Assembly: GCA_964558415.1 (NCBI GenBank)
Contig: CAZLDI010000009.1
Span: forward strand, 1-64,000
Direction of reading: 5' to 3'
DNA length: 64,000 nucleotides
DNA from: CAZLDI01 sp964558415
GTDB taxonomy: Bacteria; Chloroflexota; Dehalococcoidia; SM23-28-2; RBG-16-64-32
Shown: piece after piece, positions 31,903 through 40,738 of the stretch
Position numbering within the stretch: the stretch's first letter is position 1
How the letters are laid out: the number at the start of each line of letters is the position of its first letter
Notes under the pieces: generated by a model
The model's input: the letters and a program-made list of their open reading frames with translations, nothing else
What the model was told of the DNA's origin: nothing
Database searches by the model: none
Made by a program: the position numbers and the translations under genes

Positions 31903-32406
31903 TTAGGCCGCCAGGCTCTCTGCCAGCTTGTCGAAGGACTCGTTCCAGCCCTGGTTAGCGCCTTCGCCCATCGCGCCCGCCGGAAGGCCCTCGTGCCGTA
32001 GCGTCATCCTGGTCTTGCCCGCGAGGTCCTCGAAGGTCACGGTGACGAGCATCTCCAGGGGGATGTCCTCGGTGATGCCGTAGTGCGACGCCGGGACAAC
32101 GTTGCCATCGGCGTCCGCGAAGCTATCCGTGGTAACGATACGCTCGTGTTCGACGATTTCGCGGTACACGCCCGTGCTCCAGTAGTCCTGGCCCTCCGGC
32201 GACCGCATGCAGTTGAGCGAGACACCGCCCACGCGGAAATCGATCTTGCAGAAGGGGACCGTGTAGCCTTTCGGACCCAACCAGCGCATCATGCGGTCAG
32301 GCTCGCTCCAGGCCTTCCAAACGAGCTCGCGCGGCGCGTCGAAAATGCGCTCGATGACCAGCGCCCGCTCTTCGGACTTCGTGGCGGGGTTATTTCGTGT
32401 GACCAT
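31903..32406 (-). CDS. SRPBCC (AHSA1-like) protein 1
   Basis: 167 residues from the ATG at 32406, AGGAGA upstream; the longer frame to 32913 overlaps two other genes. AHSA1/CalC-like fold: ALVIERIFDAPRELVWKAWSEPDRMMRWLGPKGYTVPFCKIDFRVGG and C-terminal NQGWNESFDKLAESL. A hydrophobic-ligand-binding helix-grip domain. One of three paralogs in this operon. Confidence 0.9.
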   Translation of the reverse strand: MVTRNNPATKSEERALVIERIFDAPRELVWKAWSEPDRMMRWLGPKGYTVPFCKIDFRVGGVSLNCMRSPEGQDYWSTGVYREIVEHERIVTTDSFADADGNVVPASHYGITEDIPLEMLVTVTFEDLAGKTRMTLRHEGLPAGAMGEGANQGWNESFDKLAESLAA

Positions 32407-32456
32407 GTTCTCCTCATTCTTTTTCCTGCAAATCGTGACGATGCGTTCGGGCCACG

Positions 32457-32822
32457 TCATTTGTTCACAACGGCCTCGTTTTCGGCGATGCACGCCTTGA
32501 CCAGCTTCTTCACCAGCGCGGCGGGAAGTGGCTTGCGGGGCGTGAAGCGGACGGTCGCTCTTGTGGTGTCGTAGGGCTTGAGCTCGTCCTTGTGGGCGTC
32601 CATCACGGCCGGGCTCATGAGGTGGAGGCTGCAGTGGTTCTTTGCTGTGGAGAAAGCCACCAGCGGGCCGATACAGCTGAAGGTCGGGATCTGGTAGCTG
32701 ATGATCTCCGCGGCCGAGGGCGCGGCGCCCTTGATCTGCGTGCGCAGCTTCTGGAGAGCGGCCCGCGCGTCTTCCGGCACTGACGCGAGGTACTCGTCTA
32801 CGTCTCTTGCTCGAGGGATCAT
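32457..32822 (-). CDS. DUF1801 protein
   Basis: 121 residues from the ATG at 32822, which overlaps the upstream SRPBCC stop (ATGA). The family core is EYLASVPEDARAALQKLRTQIKGAAPSAAEIISYQIPTFSC and the C-terminal RFTPRKPLPAALVKKLV. YdhG/DUF1801 proteins are single small domains of unknown function often next to SRPBCC genes. Confidence 0.87.
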   Translation of the reverse strand: MIPRARDVDEYLASVPEDARAALQKLRTQIKGAAPSAAEIISYQIPTFSCIGPLVAFSTAKNHCSLHLMSPAVMDAHKDELKPYDTTRATVRFTPRKPLPAALVKKLVKACIAENEAVVNK

Positions 32823-33307
32823 GATATAGATTCGAGGTGCTCGGCGAGGCGGTCCCACGTTTCCGTTGCGCCTTCCTCCATCCCCGACTGGAGCATCCCG
32901 TCGCGGTCCTCAACGGAGTCGAAGAGGGAATGAGCGGTAAGCCTCGTCTTTCCGCCGAGATCCTCGAGGGTCAGCGTGTCCACCGATATGTGGCCCGGCA
33001 TGCCTTCCCATTCAAACGTCCAGACGATCCGCTCGGGTGGCACGATCTCGCGGAATTCGCCCCGGAACCCGTGTTCCTCCACGCCGTCCGGCCCGCGGTG
33101 GACGAAGCGATAGGCGCCGCCCGAGCGGAAGTCCATCTCGCAGACGGCCAGCGTGTACTTTCGCGGGCCCCACCACTTCTCGAGGTGCTCGCACTTGCTG
33201 TGCGCCGCGAAAACGAGCTCGCGCGGCGCATCGAAGACGCGCGTCATCACGATCTCCAGGTCGGACGGAGTCGTTACGGTGAGGGCGTTTCGTTTGATTT
33301 CGACCAT
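32819..33307 (-). CDS. SRPBCC (AHSA1-like) protein 2
   Basis: 162 residues. Same fold as its neighbours: DLEIVMTRVFDAPRELVFAAHSKCEHLEKWWGPRKYTL, with the closing ATETWDRLAEHLE helix. Closest in the operon to the SRPBCC protein at 33834, with which it shares the SDLEIVMTRVFDA-type start and the EHLxxWxGP segment. Overlaps the DUF1801 gene by 4 bp. Confidence 0.9.
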   Translation of the reverse strand: MVEIKRNALTVTTPSDLEIVMTRVFDAPRELVFAAHSKCEHLEKWWGPRKYTLAVCEMDFRSGGAYRFVHRGPDGVEEHGFRGEFREIVPPERIVWTFEWEGMPGHISVDTLTLEDLGGKTRLTAHSLFDSVEDRDGMLQSGMEEGATETWDRLAEHLESIS

Positions 33308-33332
33308 TGTTCTCCTCCTTCGTCGGCAAGTT

Positions 33333-33806
33333 CTAACGGGCGGCTGTGATCGTCGCCAGGTGCACCGCCGCGTGCCCGACGAGCGCCATCTGGACCATCG
33401 TCTCGACGGTCACCTCCGCCATGCCTTCGGGTAGCTGTACCTTGCGATCGACTTGCGCGTCGCTCAGCGACCGCACCATGCTCGCGGCGGCTGGAGCGGA
33501 GTTCTTGATCAGCTCGATCGTTTCGATCCTGGTGCAGGCGGCGTGCTCTTTCGCTTGCGCGGCGTTGGCCGCATCGATCTCCTCCATGTTTGTCCGCGGC
33601 AACGGTTCCCCTTCGGCGAGGCCCTTCACCGTCTGTGCGATGGGGCCGATGTTCGTTGCTGCGTGGAACGCCGCGAATCCCTGCGTCCATTCACCGTCGC
33701 TGCTCCGCGCCGCCCACTGCTCCGGCGTGCTCGCCTCGACGGTGGCAAGGAGGTCATTGAGTGACTGCTCGACTCTTGCGGCAAGGCTCTCTGAACGTGT
33801 ACTCAT
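33333..33806 (-). CDS. DinB-like protein
   Basis: 157 residues. All-helical with possible ligands in FAAFHAATNIG and LVGHAAVHLATI, spaced as in DinB/DUF664 families. Between two SRPBCC genes with short gaps (25 and 27 bp), so part of the same transcript. Confidence 0.75.
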   Translation of the reverse strand: MSTRSESLAARVEQSLNDLLATVEASTPEQWAARSSDGEWTQGFAAFHAATNIGPIAQTVKGLAEGEPLPRTNMEEIDAANAAQAKEHAACTRIETIELIKNSAPAAASMVRSLSDAQVDRKVQLPEGMAEVTVETMVQMALVGHAAVHLATITAAR

Positions 33807-33833
33807 TGTTCACCATCCTTTCTGTCTGCGTGC

Positions 33834-34334
33834 TTACGCGGAAATCGTTTGCAGGAGCTCCTGGAGGCGGTCGAAGCTCTCGTTCGCGCCCTCTTCCATC
33901 GGGAACTCGAGAACACGGTCGCGTGCCTTCTTTGACTTGTAGAAAGCTGTGCTCGTCATCGTCGTCTTACAGTCCCGCTCTATCAGGGCCAGCGTGTTGA
34001 CCGTCCCGCCGCCCATCGGCTCGAAGTCGTCGCCTTCGAACACCTCGGTGGCTACAAGCCGCTCGGGCGCAGCGATCTCGCGGTACTCACCGTGCATCCC
34101 CATCTCCGCGCCGTCGGTGTTGCGCATGAGGTAGCGCCAGGCGCCGCCGGGGCGCAGGTCGATCTCGCATACTGGCATCGTCCAGCTCTTGGGGCCGAAC
34201 CAGCGCTTCAGGTGCTCGCATTTCGTCCAGGCGTCGAACACGAGGTGGCGCGACGCGTCGAAGACCCGGGTCATGACAATCTCCCGGTCCGACGGAGTCG
34301 TGATCGTGAGGGCGGACCTATTCGCTTGGGCCAT
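33834..34334 (-). CDS. SRPBCC (AHSA1-like) protein 3
   Basis: 166 residues. DREIVMTRVFDASRHLVFDAWTKCEHLKRWFGPKSWTMPVCEIDLRPGG opens the helix-grip domain and NESFDRLQELL closes it. The start lies 17 bp inside the ArsR gene, so the two are translationally coupled, as is usual for ArsR-SRPBCC pairs. Confidence 0.9.
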   Translation of the reverse strand: MAQANRSALTITTPSDREIVMTRVFDASRHLVFDAWTKCEHLKRWFGPKSWTMPVCEIDLRPGGAWRYLMRNTDGAEMGMHGEYREIAAPERLVATEVFEGDDFEPMGGGTVNTLALIERDCKTTMTSTAFYKSKKARDRVLEFPMEEGANESFDRLQELLQTISA

Positions 34335-34680
34335 TTTTCTCCTCCTTCGCTTTCAGTCCTCGCAGGTAGTCGTCCAGGCGCTCGAATCGCTGCTCCCAGT
34401 GGCGGCGGTACTCCTCAACCCAGGCGGCGACGTCTTTGAGCGGCGCCGCCTCGAGCCGGCAGGGGCGCCACTGCGCTTCGCGGCCGCGGGCGATCAACCC
34501 GGCGCGCTCCAGCACCTTCAGGTGCTTGGAGACCGCAGGGAGGCTCATCTGGAAGGGCCGGGCGAGCTCCGTGACGGACGCCTCGCCGGACGTGAGGCGC
34601 GCCAGGATGGCACGCCGGGTGGGGTCTGCGAGGGCCGCGAAGGTGCTACTGATCCGGTCGGGCGAGGCTGTTTGAACCAT
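34318..34680 (-). CDS. ArsR family transcriptional regulator
   Basis: 120 residues from the ATG at 34680; an upstream ATG at 34716 lies within the promoter. Winged helix: FAALADPTRRAILARLTSGEASVTELARPFQMSLPAVSKHLKVLERAGLIARGREAQWRPCRL. It has no CxC metal site in the recognition helix region, so it belongs to the SRPBCC-linked group rather than arsenic sensors. Heads an operon reaching at least to 31240. The dyad over its own -10 box suggests autorepression. Confidence 0.9.
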   Translation of the reverse strand: MVQTASPDRISSTFAALADPTRRAILARLTSGEASVTELARPFQMSLPAVSKHLKVLERAGLIARGREAQWRPCRLEAAPLKDVAAWVEEYRRHWEQRFERLDDYLRGLKAKEEKNGPSE

Positions 34681-34683
34681 AGT

Positions 34684-34729
34684 GTATTTAACCAACAGGT
34701 AAAATACCGCACCCACGGAGTCTTGTCAA
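34684..34729 (-). promoter_or_regulatory. ArsR promoter with overlapping operator-like dyad
   Basis: Minus strand TTGACA (34729-34724) and TATTTT (34706-34701) with a 17-bp spacer. The dyad GTATTT (34684-34689) / AAATAC (34702-34707) covers the -10 element, the place expected for an autorepressor site. Confidence 0.65.
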
Positions 34730-34893
34730 GCGCCGCGTGGCACCTGTCAAGCGGCGGATAATCCGCTCCCGTGAAAGGCGTGGCCGGCTGACGTATTAAC
34801 CCCCGCTTCCCTTCTCGCGTTTCGAAGGAAGGCCGTCGTTGCATTACAATGCACTTCGGCAGGCATTGCTATCTCAATTTCAGGGAGGCCCGC

Positions 34894-37800
34894 ATGAAGA
34901 AGTCCCTTATTCTGCTGACGGTTGCCGCGTTCGTGGTGTTGGCGCTGGGCAACAACGCCGCGCGGGCGGGCGGCGCGCCGCCGTTCGTGGTCAATAGTTC
35001 AGGCAATGAGGCGGACACCACTCCCGGTGACGGCGTGTGCGCGACGGCAGGCGCTACGTGCACACTTCGCGCCGCGATTGAGGAGGCGAACCAGCTGGCC
35101 GGGCTGGACACGATACAGTTCAACATCGCCGGCACCGGCGGCTTCGACCCGGACTGCGGCGACATCGGCGCCAGCGTGGCGATGATAAAGCCGCCGTCGC
35201 CATTACCCATCATTAGCGACCCTGTGGTGATCGACGGCACGACTCAGCCGAACTGGACAGATAGGCCAATAGTCTGGCTGTGCGGCGCCATCTCTGGGGC
35301 CCAGGTGAACGGTCTGACTATAGACGGTGGCGGGACCACTGTACGGGGTCTGATCATCAACAGATTCGGCAGTGTGGTGGATATGTCGGGGGTGATCACC
35401 AGCGACGGGATCGAACTGCGAACTAACGGTGGCAACGTCATCAAGGGGAACTGCATTGGCACCAAGTGGGATTGCCTGAAGATCGATGAGGGCGGTCCCC
35501 CGGTCAATGATCCGAACTTCAAATACGACAATCTGGGACACGGCATCCTTATCAACGGATCACCCAACAATGTGATCGGCGGCACGACCGGTGTGACTCC
35601 GGGTGGCGCTTGCACGGGCGACTGTAACGTGATCTCAGGGAACGGTCGCCGAACGACCGTCATTCCCCTGCACGGGGTCAAGATCTCAGGTGCGGCCGCG
35701 ACTGGCAACGTCCTGAAGGGAAACTTCATCGGAACGGATGCGGCTGGAACACAGCGTAGAGGCAATTCTGCGGATGGGGTGTTCATCGGTGGGGTTGGGG
35801 GAACCATCATCGGCGGGCCCGCCGATGCGGATCGCAATCTGATCTCCGGTAATCAGGGGGACGGCATCGAGATCAACGGCGGCTCGGAGGTAGGCACCGC
35901 CTGCAACGGCAATACTGACAACGATGCTGACGGCTTCATTAACGACGGCTGCCCACAGGCCGGTACTGCCCCAGAATCCGGCGTGCAGTGCTCAAACGCC
36001 ACCAACGACGACTCGGGAGACGATGCACTGATAAACGATGGCTGCCCGGCCGTTAACGTCGCGACCCGCAACGCTGTGCTTGGAAACTACATAGGTGTCA
36101 CGACGTCGGGCAGCAGTGACGCCCGGAACGGCGCCAGCGGAATTAACATCAATGCGGCGCCGGGCAACTGCATCGGCGGCTCTGTCGTCAGTCTTGTCTG
36201 CACGGCAACCGTGGGCGGAGGCAACCTCGTCTCCACGAACCTCACCGGCGTACAAATACAGGGCAATGGCGCCAGCGGCAACATGCTGCTGGGTAACTCC
36301 ATAGGAATCAACGCCGGCGGAGCGGCGGACCTGGGGAACATCGGCGATGGCGTGCTGATCAGCGCGGCACCGAACAACACTGTCGGCGGCACCACGTCAG
36401 CCGCCCGCAACGTGATCTCCGGAAACGGCTCCGACGGCGTAGACGTGGGCGGCACAGGCGGCACGGGCAACGTTGTGATCGGCAACTACATTGGGACGGA
36501 CACGACCGGCGTCCTGCGGCTCGGCAACGGCAACCTTGCCATCGGTACTGGTGATGGCGTGCGTGTGAACGGTATCGCTGCCACCACAATCGGCGGCACT
36601 GCGGTTGGGGCGGGTAACCTCATCTCAGGCAACGCTGGTTACGGCATCGAGATCTTCAATAACACGTCCACGGGAACCATCGTACATGGCAACTACATCG
36701 GCACAAATGCCGCCGGTACAGGCGCCATCGGCAATGGCAAGGAAGGCGTGTTTGTCAACGGCGCGCGCAACAGCCAGATCGGCGGGACGACCGCTTCCGC
36801 TCGAAACGTCATTTCCGGCAACGGCTCGGATTTCATCACCTCCGGGATATTGATCCTGCAGCTAGCGGGACCCGCCGCTGACGGCAATGTCGTCGAGGGA
36901 AACTACATTGGCGTGGATGTCAACGGCGTACTGGCTCTCGGCAACTCCGCCGACGGCGTGCTGATTGCCGGGGCGCCCGGAAACAGAATCGGTGGCACGA
37001 CCGCGCTAGCGCGTAACATCATCTCAGGCAACTCCGGCTTCGGTGTGGAGATAGCTTCTTCGGGCGCGATCAACAACGCCGTTCAGGGGAACTACATCGG
37101 TACGACTGCCGCCGGCACGGCGGCGGTCGGAAATGGCGGGAACGGCGTCCTCATTGCGGCGCCCAACAACTGCATCGGCGGATCGGTCATCAGTTCCGTC
37201 TGCACCGCGGTCAATGGCGCCGGCAACGTAATATCGGGCAATGGGTCGATGGGCGTGGAGATCCTGGACGTGACCGCCACCGGCAACGTGATCGTGGGAA
37301 ACTTGATCGGTACTAACGCGGCGGGCACCGGCGATCTCGGCAACACAGTGCACGGTGTGTTCATCAACAACGCCCAGTCCAACACTATCGGCGGCACGTC
37401 GTCGACAGCGCGCAACATCATCTCCGGCAACGGCGATGCGGGAATCTTGATCAACGGTCTGGGCGCAACGGGCAACCTGGTCAGGGGCAACTACATAGGC
37501 GTCAGTACGTCAGGCTCCGGTGATATCGGCAACACTGCAGACGGTATCCGTGTCATCGGTTTCGCGAGCGGCAATACCGTCGGGGGCACCGCAGCCGGCG
37601 CGGCCAACCTGGTCGCCTTCAACGATTCAAACGGCGTTGCCGTCCTTCAAGGCACCGCCAATAGCTTCCTGAATAACTCCATCCACTCCAACAGTAGCCT
37701 CGGGATAGATCTGGGACTGGACGGCGGTTCCGCCAACGACACCGATGACCCGGACGCCGGCGCCAACAATCTGCAAAACTACCCGGTGCTGTCAGCGGCC

Positions 37801-38709
37801 AGCGCCACGATCTCGAGCACCACCGTGGTGGGAACGCTGAATAGCACGCCCAGTACCACGTTCACGCTTGAATTCTTCGCGAATGCAGCATGCGACTCGT
37901 CGGGGTTCGGCGAGGGCGCCACCTTCCTCGGCTCCTTCATGCAGGCGACGGACGCCGGGGGGGACGTAGCGTTCAACCAGTCGGTGCCAACGGGTGGCAC
38001 CGCCAATCAATTCATCACGGCCACGGCGACGGACCCGAACGGGAACACATCGGAGTTCTCCGCTTGTGTTTTGGCCGCAGTGTCAGCGGACCAGGACGGC
38101 GACGGGCGGCCTGACGTGAGCGACAATTGCCCTCTCGTGCCCAACTTCGATCAGACCAACACCGACTCAGACAGCCTGGGGGATGCCTGCGACTCTGATG
38201 ATGACAACGACAAGGTATCTGACGTCGCCGAACAGAACTGCGGAGGGAACCCGCTGAACTTGACGCTCCGGCCTGAGCGCATCGATGGCGTGTTCGACAA
38301 CGTCGACGACGATGGCGACACGCTGGTGGACGAGGCGCTGCCCGGAGGGTCCTCAGGATTCGATTGCGACGGTGACGGCTACATCGGCACGGCCGAAGCG
38401 AACGTCACCACGAGCGACCAGGACCCGTGCGGTGGTAGCGGTTGGCCGTCCGACCTCGAGCCGGCCGGCTTCCAGCCGAACACGCTGAATGTGCAGGACC
38501 TGGGGACGTTCATCGCACCAGTCCGCAGGCTCGGCACGTCAGCGGGCGATCCTGGCTTCAACATCCGTTGGGATCTCGTCCCCGGCGGCGTTTTCGGCGG
38601 CACGATAAACCTCCAGGACATGGCGGCAATCTTCACCGGCCAGAGCGGGTTCCCGCCCATGTTGAGCCCCAATCGCGCGTATGGGGAGGTGTGCCCGTAT
38701 CCGGCGTAG
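34894..38709 (+). CDS. Secreted CSLREA/right-handed beta-helix repeat protein
   Basis: 1271 residues from the ATG at 34894 (AGGGAGG at 34882-34888). Sec signal peptide; a CSLREA-type start (FVVNSSGNEADTTPGDGVCATAGATCTLRAAIEEAN); then about 15 beta-helix coils with the repeated elements NVISGN, GNYIGT and NTIGGT up to about residue 930. Next come a Ca-binding-like thrombospondin type 3 stretch (DQDGDGRPDVSDNCPLVPN) and a dockerin-like C-terminal module (LNVQDLGTF, RWDLVPGG, INLQDMAAIFTG). No sortase signal or anchor, so secreted or non-covalently attached. Role in adhesion or polysaccharide binding is inference. Confidence 0.88.
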   Translation: MKKSLILLTVAAFVVLALGNNAARAGGAPPFVVNSSGNEADTTPGDGVCATAGATCTLRAAIEEANQLAGLDTIQFNIAGTGGFDPDCGDIGASVAMIKPPSPLPIISDPVVIDGTTQPNWTDRPIVWLCGAISGAQVNGLTIDGGGTTVRGLIINRFGSVVDMSGVITSDGIELRTNGGNVIKGNCIGTKWDCLKIDEGGPPVNDPNFKYDNLGHGILINGSPNNVIGGTTGVTPGGACTGDCNVISGNGRRTTVIPLHGVKISGAAATGNVLKGNFIGTDAAGTQRRGNSADGVFIGGVGGTIIGGPADADRNLISGNQGDGIEINGGSEVGTACNGNTDNDADGFINDGCPQAGTAPESGVQCSNATNDDSGDDALINDGCPAVNVATRNAVLGNYIGVTTSGSSDARNGASGININAAPGNCIGGSVVSLVCTATVGGGNLVSTNLTGVQIQGNGASGNMLLGNSIGINAGGAADLGNIGDGVLISAAPNNTVGGTTSAARNVISGNGSDGVDVGGTGGTGNVVIGNYIGTDTTGVLRLGNGNLAIGTGDGVRVNGIAATTIGGTAVGAGNLISGNAGYGIEIFNNTSTGTIVHGNYIGTNAAGTGAIGNGKEGVFVNGARNSQIGGTTASARNVISGNGSDFITSGILILQLAGPAADGNVVEGNYIGVDVNGVLALGNSADGVLIAGAPGNRIGGTTALARNIISGNSGFGVEIASSGAINNAVQGNYIGTTAAGTAAVGNGGNGVLIAAPNNCIGGSVISSVCTAVNGAGNVISGNGSMGVEILDVTATGNVIVGNLIGTNAAGTGDLGNTVHGVFINNAQSNTIGGTSSTARNIISGNGDAGILINGLGATGNLVRGNYIGVSTSGSGDIGNTADGIRVIGFASGNTVGGTAAGAANLVAFNDSNGVAVLQGTANSFLNNSIHSNSSLGIDLGLDGGSANDTDDPDAGANNLQNYPVLSAASATISSTTVVGTLNSTPSTTFTLEFFANAACDSSGFGEGATFLGSFMQATDAGGDVAFNQSVPTGGTANQFITATATDPNGNTSEFSACVLAAVSADQDGDGRPDVSDNCPLVPNFDQTNTDSDSLGDACDSDDDNDKVSDVAEQNCGGNPLNLTLRPERIDGVFDNVDDDGDTLVDEALPGGSSGFDCDGDGYIGTAEANVTTSDQDPCGGSGWPSDLEPAGFQPNTLNVQDLGTFIAPVRRLGTSAGDPGFNIRWDLVPGGVFGGTINLQDMAAIFTGQSGFPPMLSPNRAYGEVCPYPA

Positions 38710-38730
38710 GACCGGCGTTCCCGGGCTGTG

Positions 38731-39837
38731 CTAGGCAGTCGCCGGAGCCTTTAGCTCCGCTTCTGACCGAGAGGACAGGAGGATCGCGGCCGCGCCCGAC
38801 AGCGCGGTGAACAGCAGCGCCATGCCCGCGTAGCCGCCGACGGCTATGGCGCCGCCGCCCGCCGCCGCGCCCAGGAAGGCGCCCGACGCGGCAACGACGC
38901 CGTAAGCGGAGACCGCCGTTCCCTGCGACCTGGGGGCAAGCGCAATCAGCATGTTGTTGAGCGCCGCGATCCCGGGCGCCCGCGAAGCCGCAAACAGCAT
39001 CGCCAGCAGAGTTGCCAGCGGTACTATCGCGGTGGTCTCAACAATCGGCAGCAGTAAGGCGGTTGCGGCCAGAGCGGAGCCGAGGGCGATCGTTCGGGGT
39101 GATGCAGTGCGCGCGAGTCCGATGCCGATCGCACCGCCGAGGACGTACGAGCCGCCGACCGCGGCGAACAGTGCCGAGAGACCGGCGGCGTCTGCCCCAA
39201 ACTCGTCCTCAAACAACGCCCCGGCATAGGTCACCATCCCGTTCCACACAGCGGCCCCCAGGATGCCCGCCGCCAGCACCAGGCCGGCCGTGCGGTTGCC
39301 GAACACGTCCGCGTAGCTCGCGCGATAGTGCTCGGCCAGCGTCGTCGGCCGGTGCACTTCCGGGGTCACAGGAGGCAGGAACGCGCGGACCGCCGCGATC
39401 ACGGCCAGGTTGATCAGTCCGAACACGAGAAACGCCATTTGCCAGTCAGCGACGTCGCTGATCAGCACGACAAGCGGCAGACCCAGCACGACGGCCGCCC
39501 CCATCGGCAGCAGCAGCGCGTTAAGCGCCACCTCGCGGTCCTTGCCGCGGAAGTAGTCGCCCACCGCCGCGCCCGCGCTCGGCAGCACAAGGGCGTCTGC
39601 GACGCCGCTGAGGATTCGCAGCGCCAGCAGGAGCACGTAGGACGAGGTGAGTGAGGAGCCGAACGCAGCCAGGGCCATCGCCGCGAGTCCAATCGTCAGC
39701 ATCCCCTTCTTCCCGTAGCGGTCCGAGAGAGGGCCCAGCAGGACCAGGCCGGCGACAGCAACGACCGCCGATGCGGCAACGAGCTGACCGGCCGCGGCCT
39801 GGGAAACACCCGCGTCGTCTGCGACCTGTGGAAGCAC
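38731..39837 (-). CDS. MFS transporter
   Basis: 368 residues from the GTG at 39837, about 11 membrane helices with the MFS motif LSDRYGKKGML after helix 2. The N-terminus is short: upstream in frame (to 39924) the sequence reads helix 1 (LGAAAFAGAWNFTFLAP) but has no ATG, GTG or TTG. GGGAGGTG lies 7 nt before an ATC at 39924, so either a rare start or a base change is likely. Substrate unknown. Convergent with the beta-helix gene. Confidence 0.85.
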   Translation of the reverse strand: MLPQVADDAGVSQAAAGQLVAASAVVAVAGLVLLGPLSDRYGKKGMLTIGLAAMALAAFGSSLTSSYVLLLALRILSGVADALVLPSAGAAVGDYFRGKDREVALNALLLPMGAAVVLGLPLVVLISDVADWQMAFLVFGLINLAVIAAVRAFLPPVTPEVHRPTTLAEHYRASYADVFGNRTAGLVLAAGILGAAVWNGMVTYAGALFEDEFGADAAGLSALFAAVGGSYVLGGAIGIGLARTASPRTIALGSALAATALLLPIVETTAIVPLATLLAMLFAASRAPGIAALNNMLIALAPRSQGTAVSAYGVVAASGAFLGAAAGGGAIAVGGYAGMALLFTALSGAAAILLSSRSEAELKAPATA

Positions 39838-40057
39838 GGGGGCGAGGAACGTGAAATTCCAGGCGCCGGCGAACGCGGCCGCCCCCAGTATGCCGAGGGT
39901 TCGAACGTTACTTCGAGTGAGGATGAGCGCGCACCTCCCGAGCGCCTAGCCAATCATCTTGGGTGGGCCCGTGGCTGTCAATGATTTGCAACCGACTTCC
40001 GCCTCCGCCGGCTCGCAGCGTAGAGTGTTGGTTGCCCGGCGAAGGAGGACGGTGCCG

Positions 40058-40291
40058 ATGGGATCCAAAAGCCCAGGCGATCTCGGGTATGATCAACGTT
40101 GGGATCTTGTCCCTAAAGGGATCGTTTCCAAAGCCACATCAACATTCAAAAATTTGGCCGCATTGTCCGCAGGCCCGACCAGGACGCCTCCTATGCTTGA
40201 CGGGACAGCCGTGTTCAATGGACCGACGTGGCCGTACCCGCAGTCGCGCACCGAACCGCCGCCGAAATACAACGTGGGTGTGACATCCTAG
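40058..40291 (+). CDS. Small protein resembling the beta-helix C-terminal module (probably a gene fragment)
   Basis: 77 residues, ATG at 40058 with GGAGGA 7 nt upstream. YDQRWDLVPKG, NLAALSAGP and PPMLDGTAVFNGPTWPYP align with the end of the beta-helix protein (FNIRWDLVPGG, DMAAIFTGQ, PPMLSPNRAYGEVCPYP). The 20 residues after that are unrelated. It has no signal peptide, so it is probably a decayed duplicate of the module. Confidence 0.6.
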   Translation: MGSKSPGDLGYDQRWDLVPKGIVSKATSTFKNLAALSAGPTRTPPMLDGTAVFNGPTWPYPQSRTEPPPKYNVGVTS

Positions 40292-40320
40292 CCCGCACTC
40301 GGGGAGGATTGACTGCCTAG

Positions 40321-40620
40321 TTGACATTTCTACTGGCCTTCTTGATTGCGAATCTGTTTTCGGTGATTGTAGCCCGGCGCTCTGCCCAACGGTTGACCGG
40401 AGCGGTTTTGGCGGGAATGACGGCTGTCGTCAGCTTCGCCGCGCTGTGGGCAGCGATGTGGATTGGTACAGCCGTTATTTTCGACTTGGACAACGACGGC
40501 GCGCCCAGCGAGTACGATACCTTTGCCGGGGTTCTCATAACCATAGGTCTCGCGGTGGGTCTTTTCCTGTTTGGATTCTTGTTTGGTTGGTTCGCTGGAG
40601 CCGGCGGTGAGGGAAGATGA
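40321..40620 (+). CDS. Small membrane protein, unknown
   Basis: 99 residues from a TTG at 40321; no clear ribosome binding site at the usual distance. Three predicted helices (about 1-18, 27-50, 70-92) with an acidic loop FDLDNDGAPSEYDT between the last two that resembles a Ca-binding loop. Family not recognised. Confidence 0.55.
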   Translation: MTFLLAFLIANLFSVIVARRSAQRLTGAVLAGMTAVVSFAALWAAMWIGTAVIFDLDNDGAPSEYDTFAGVLITIGLAVGLFLFGFLFGWFAGAGGEGR

Positions 40621-40738
40621 TACTCCGCTTCAGAGCTAGCGATCGACTGCGGAAAGCCCCCACCTTACAGACCTACTCCACGGCCCTAGAGGGGTCGCGC
40701 CATTCGCTCGATACAAGTACCAAACGAGGACAGTTACG

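Noticed and set aside
31903..32913. 336-aa fusion upstream of SRPBCC protein 1
   Set aside because: The extra part overlaps DUF1801 and SRPBCC 2 in another frame; AGGAGA precedes the ATG at 32406.
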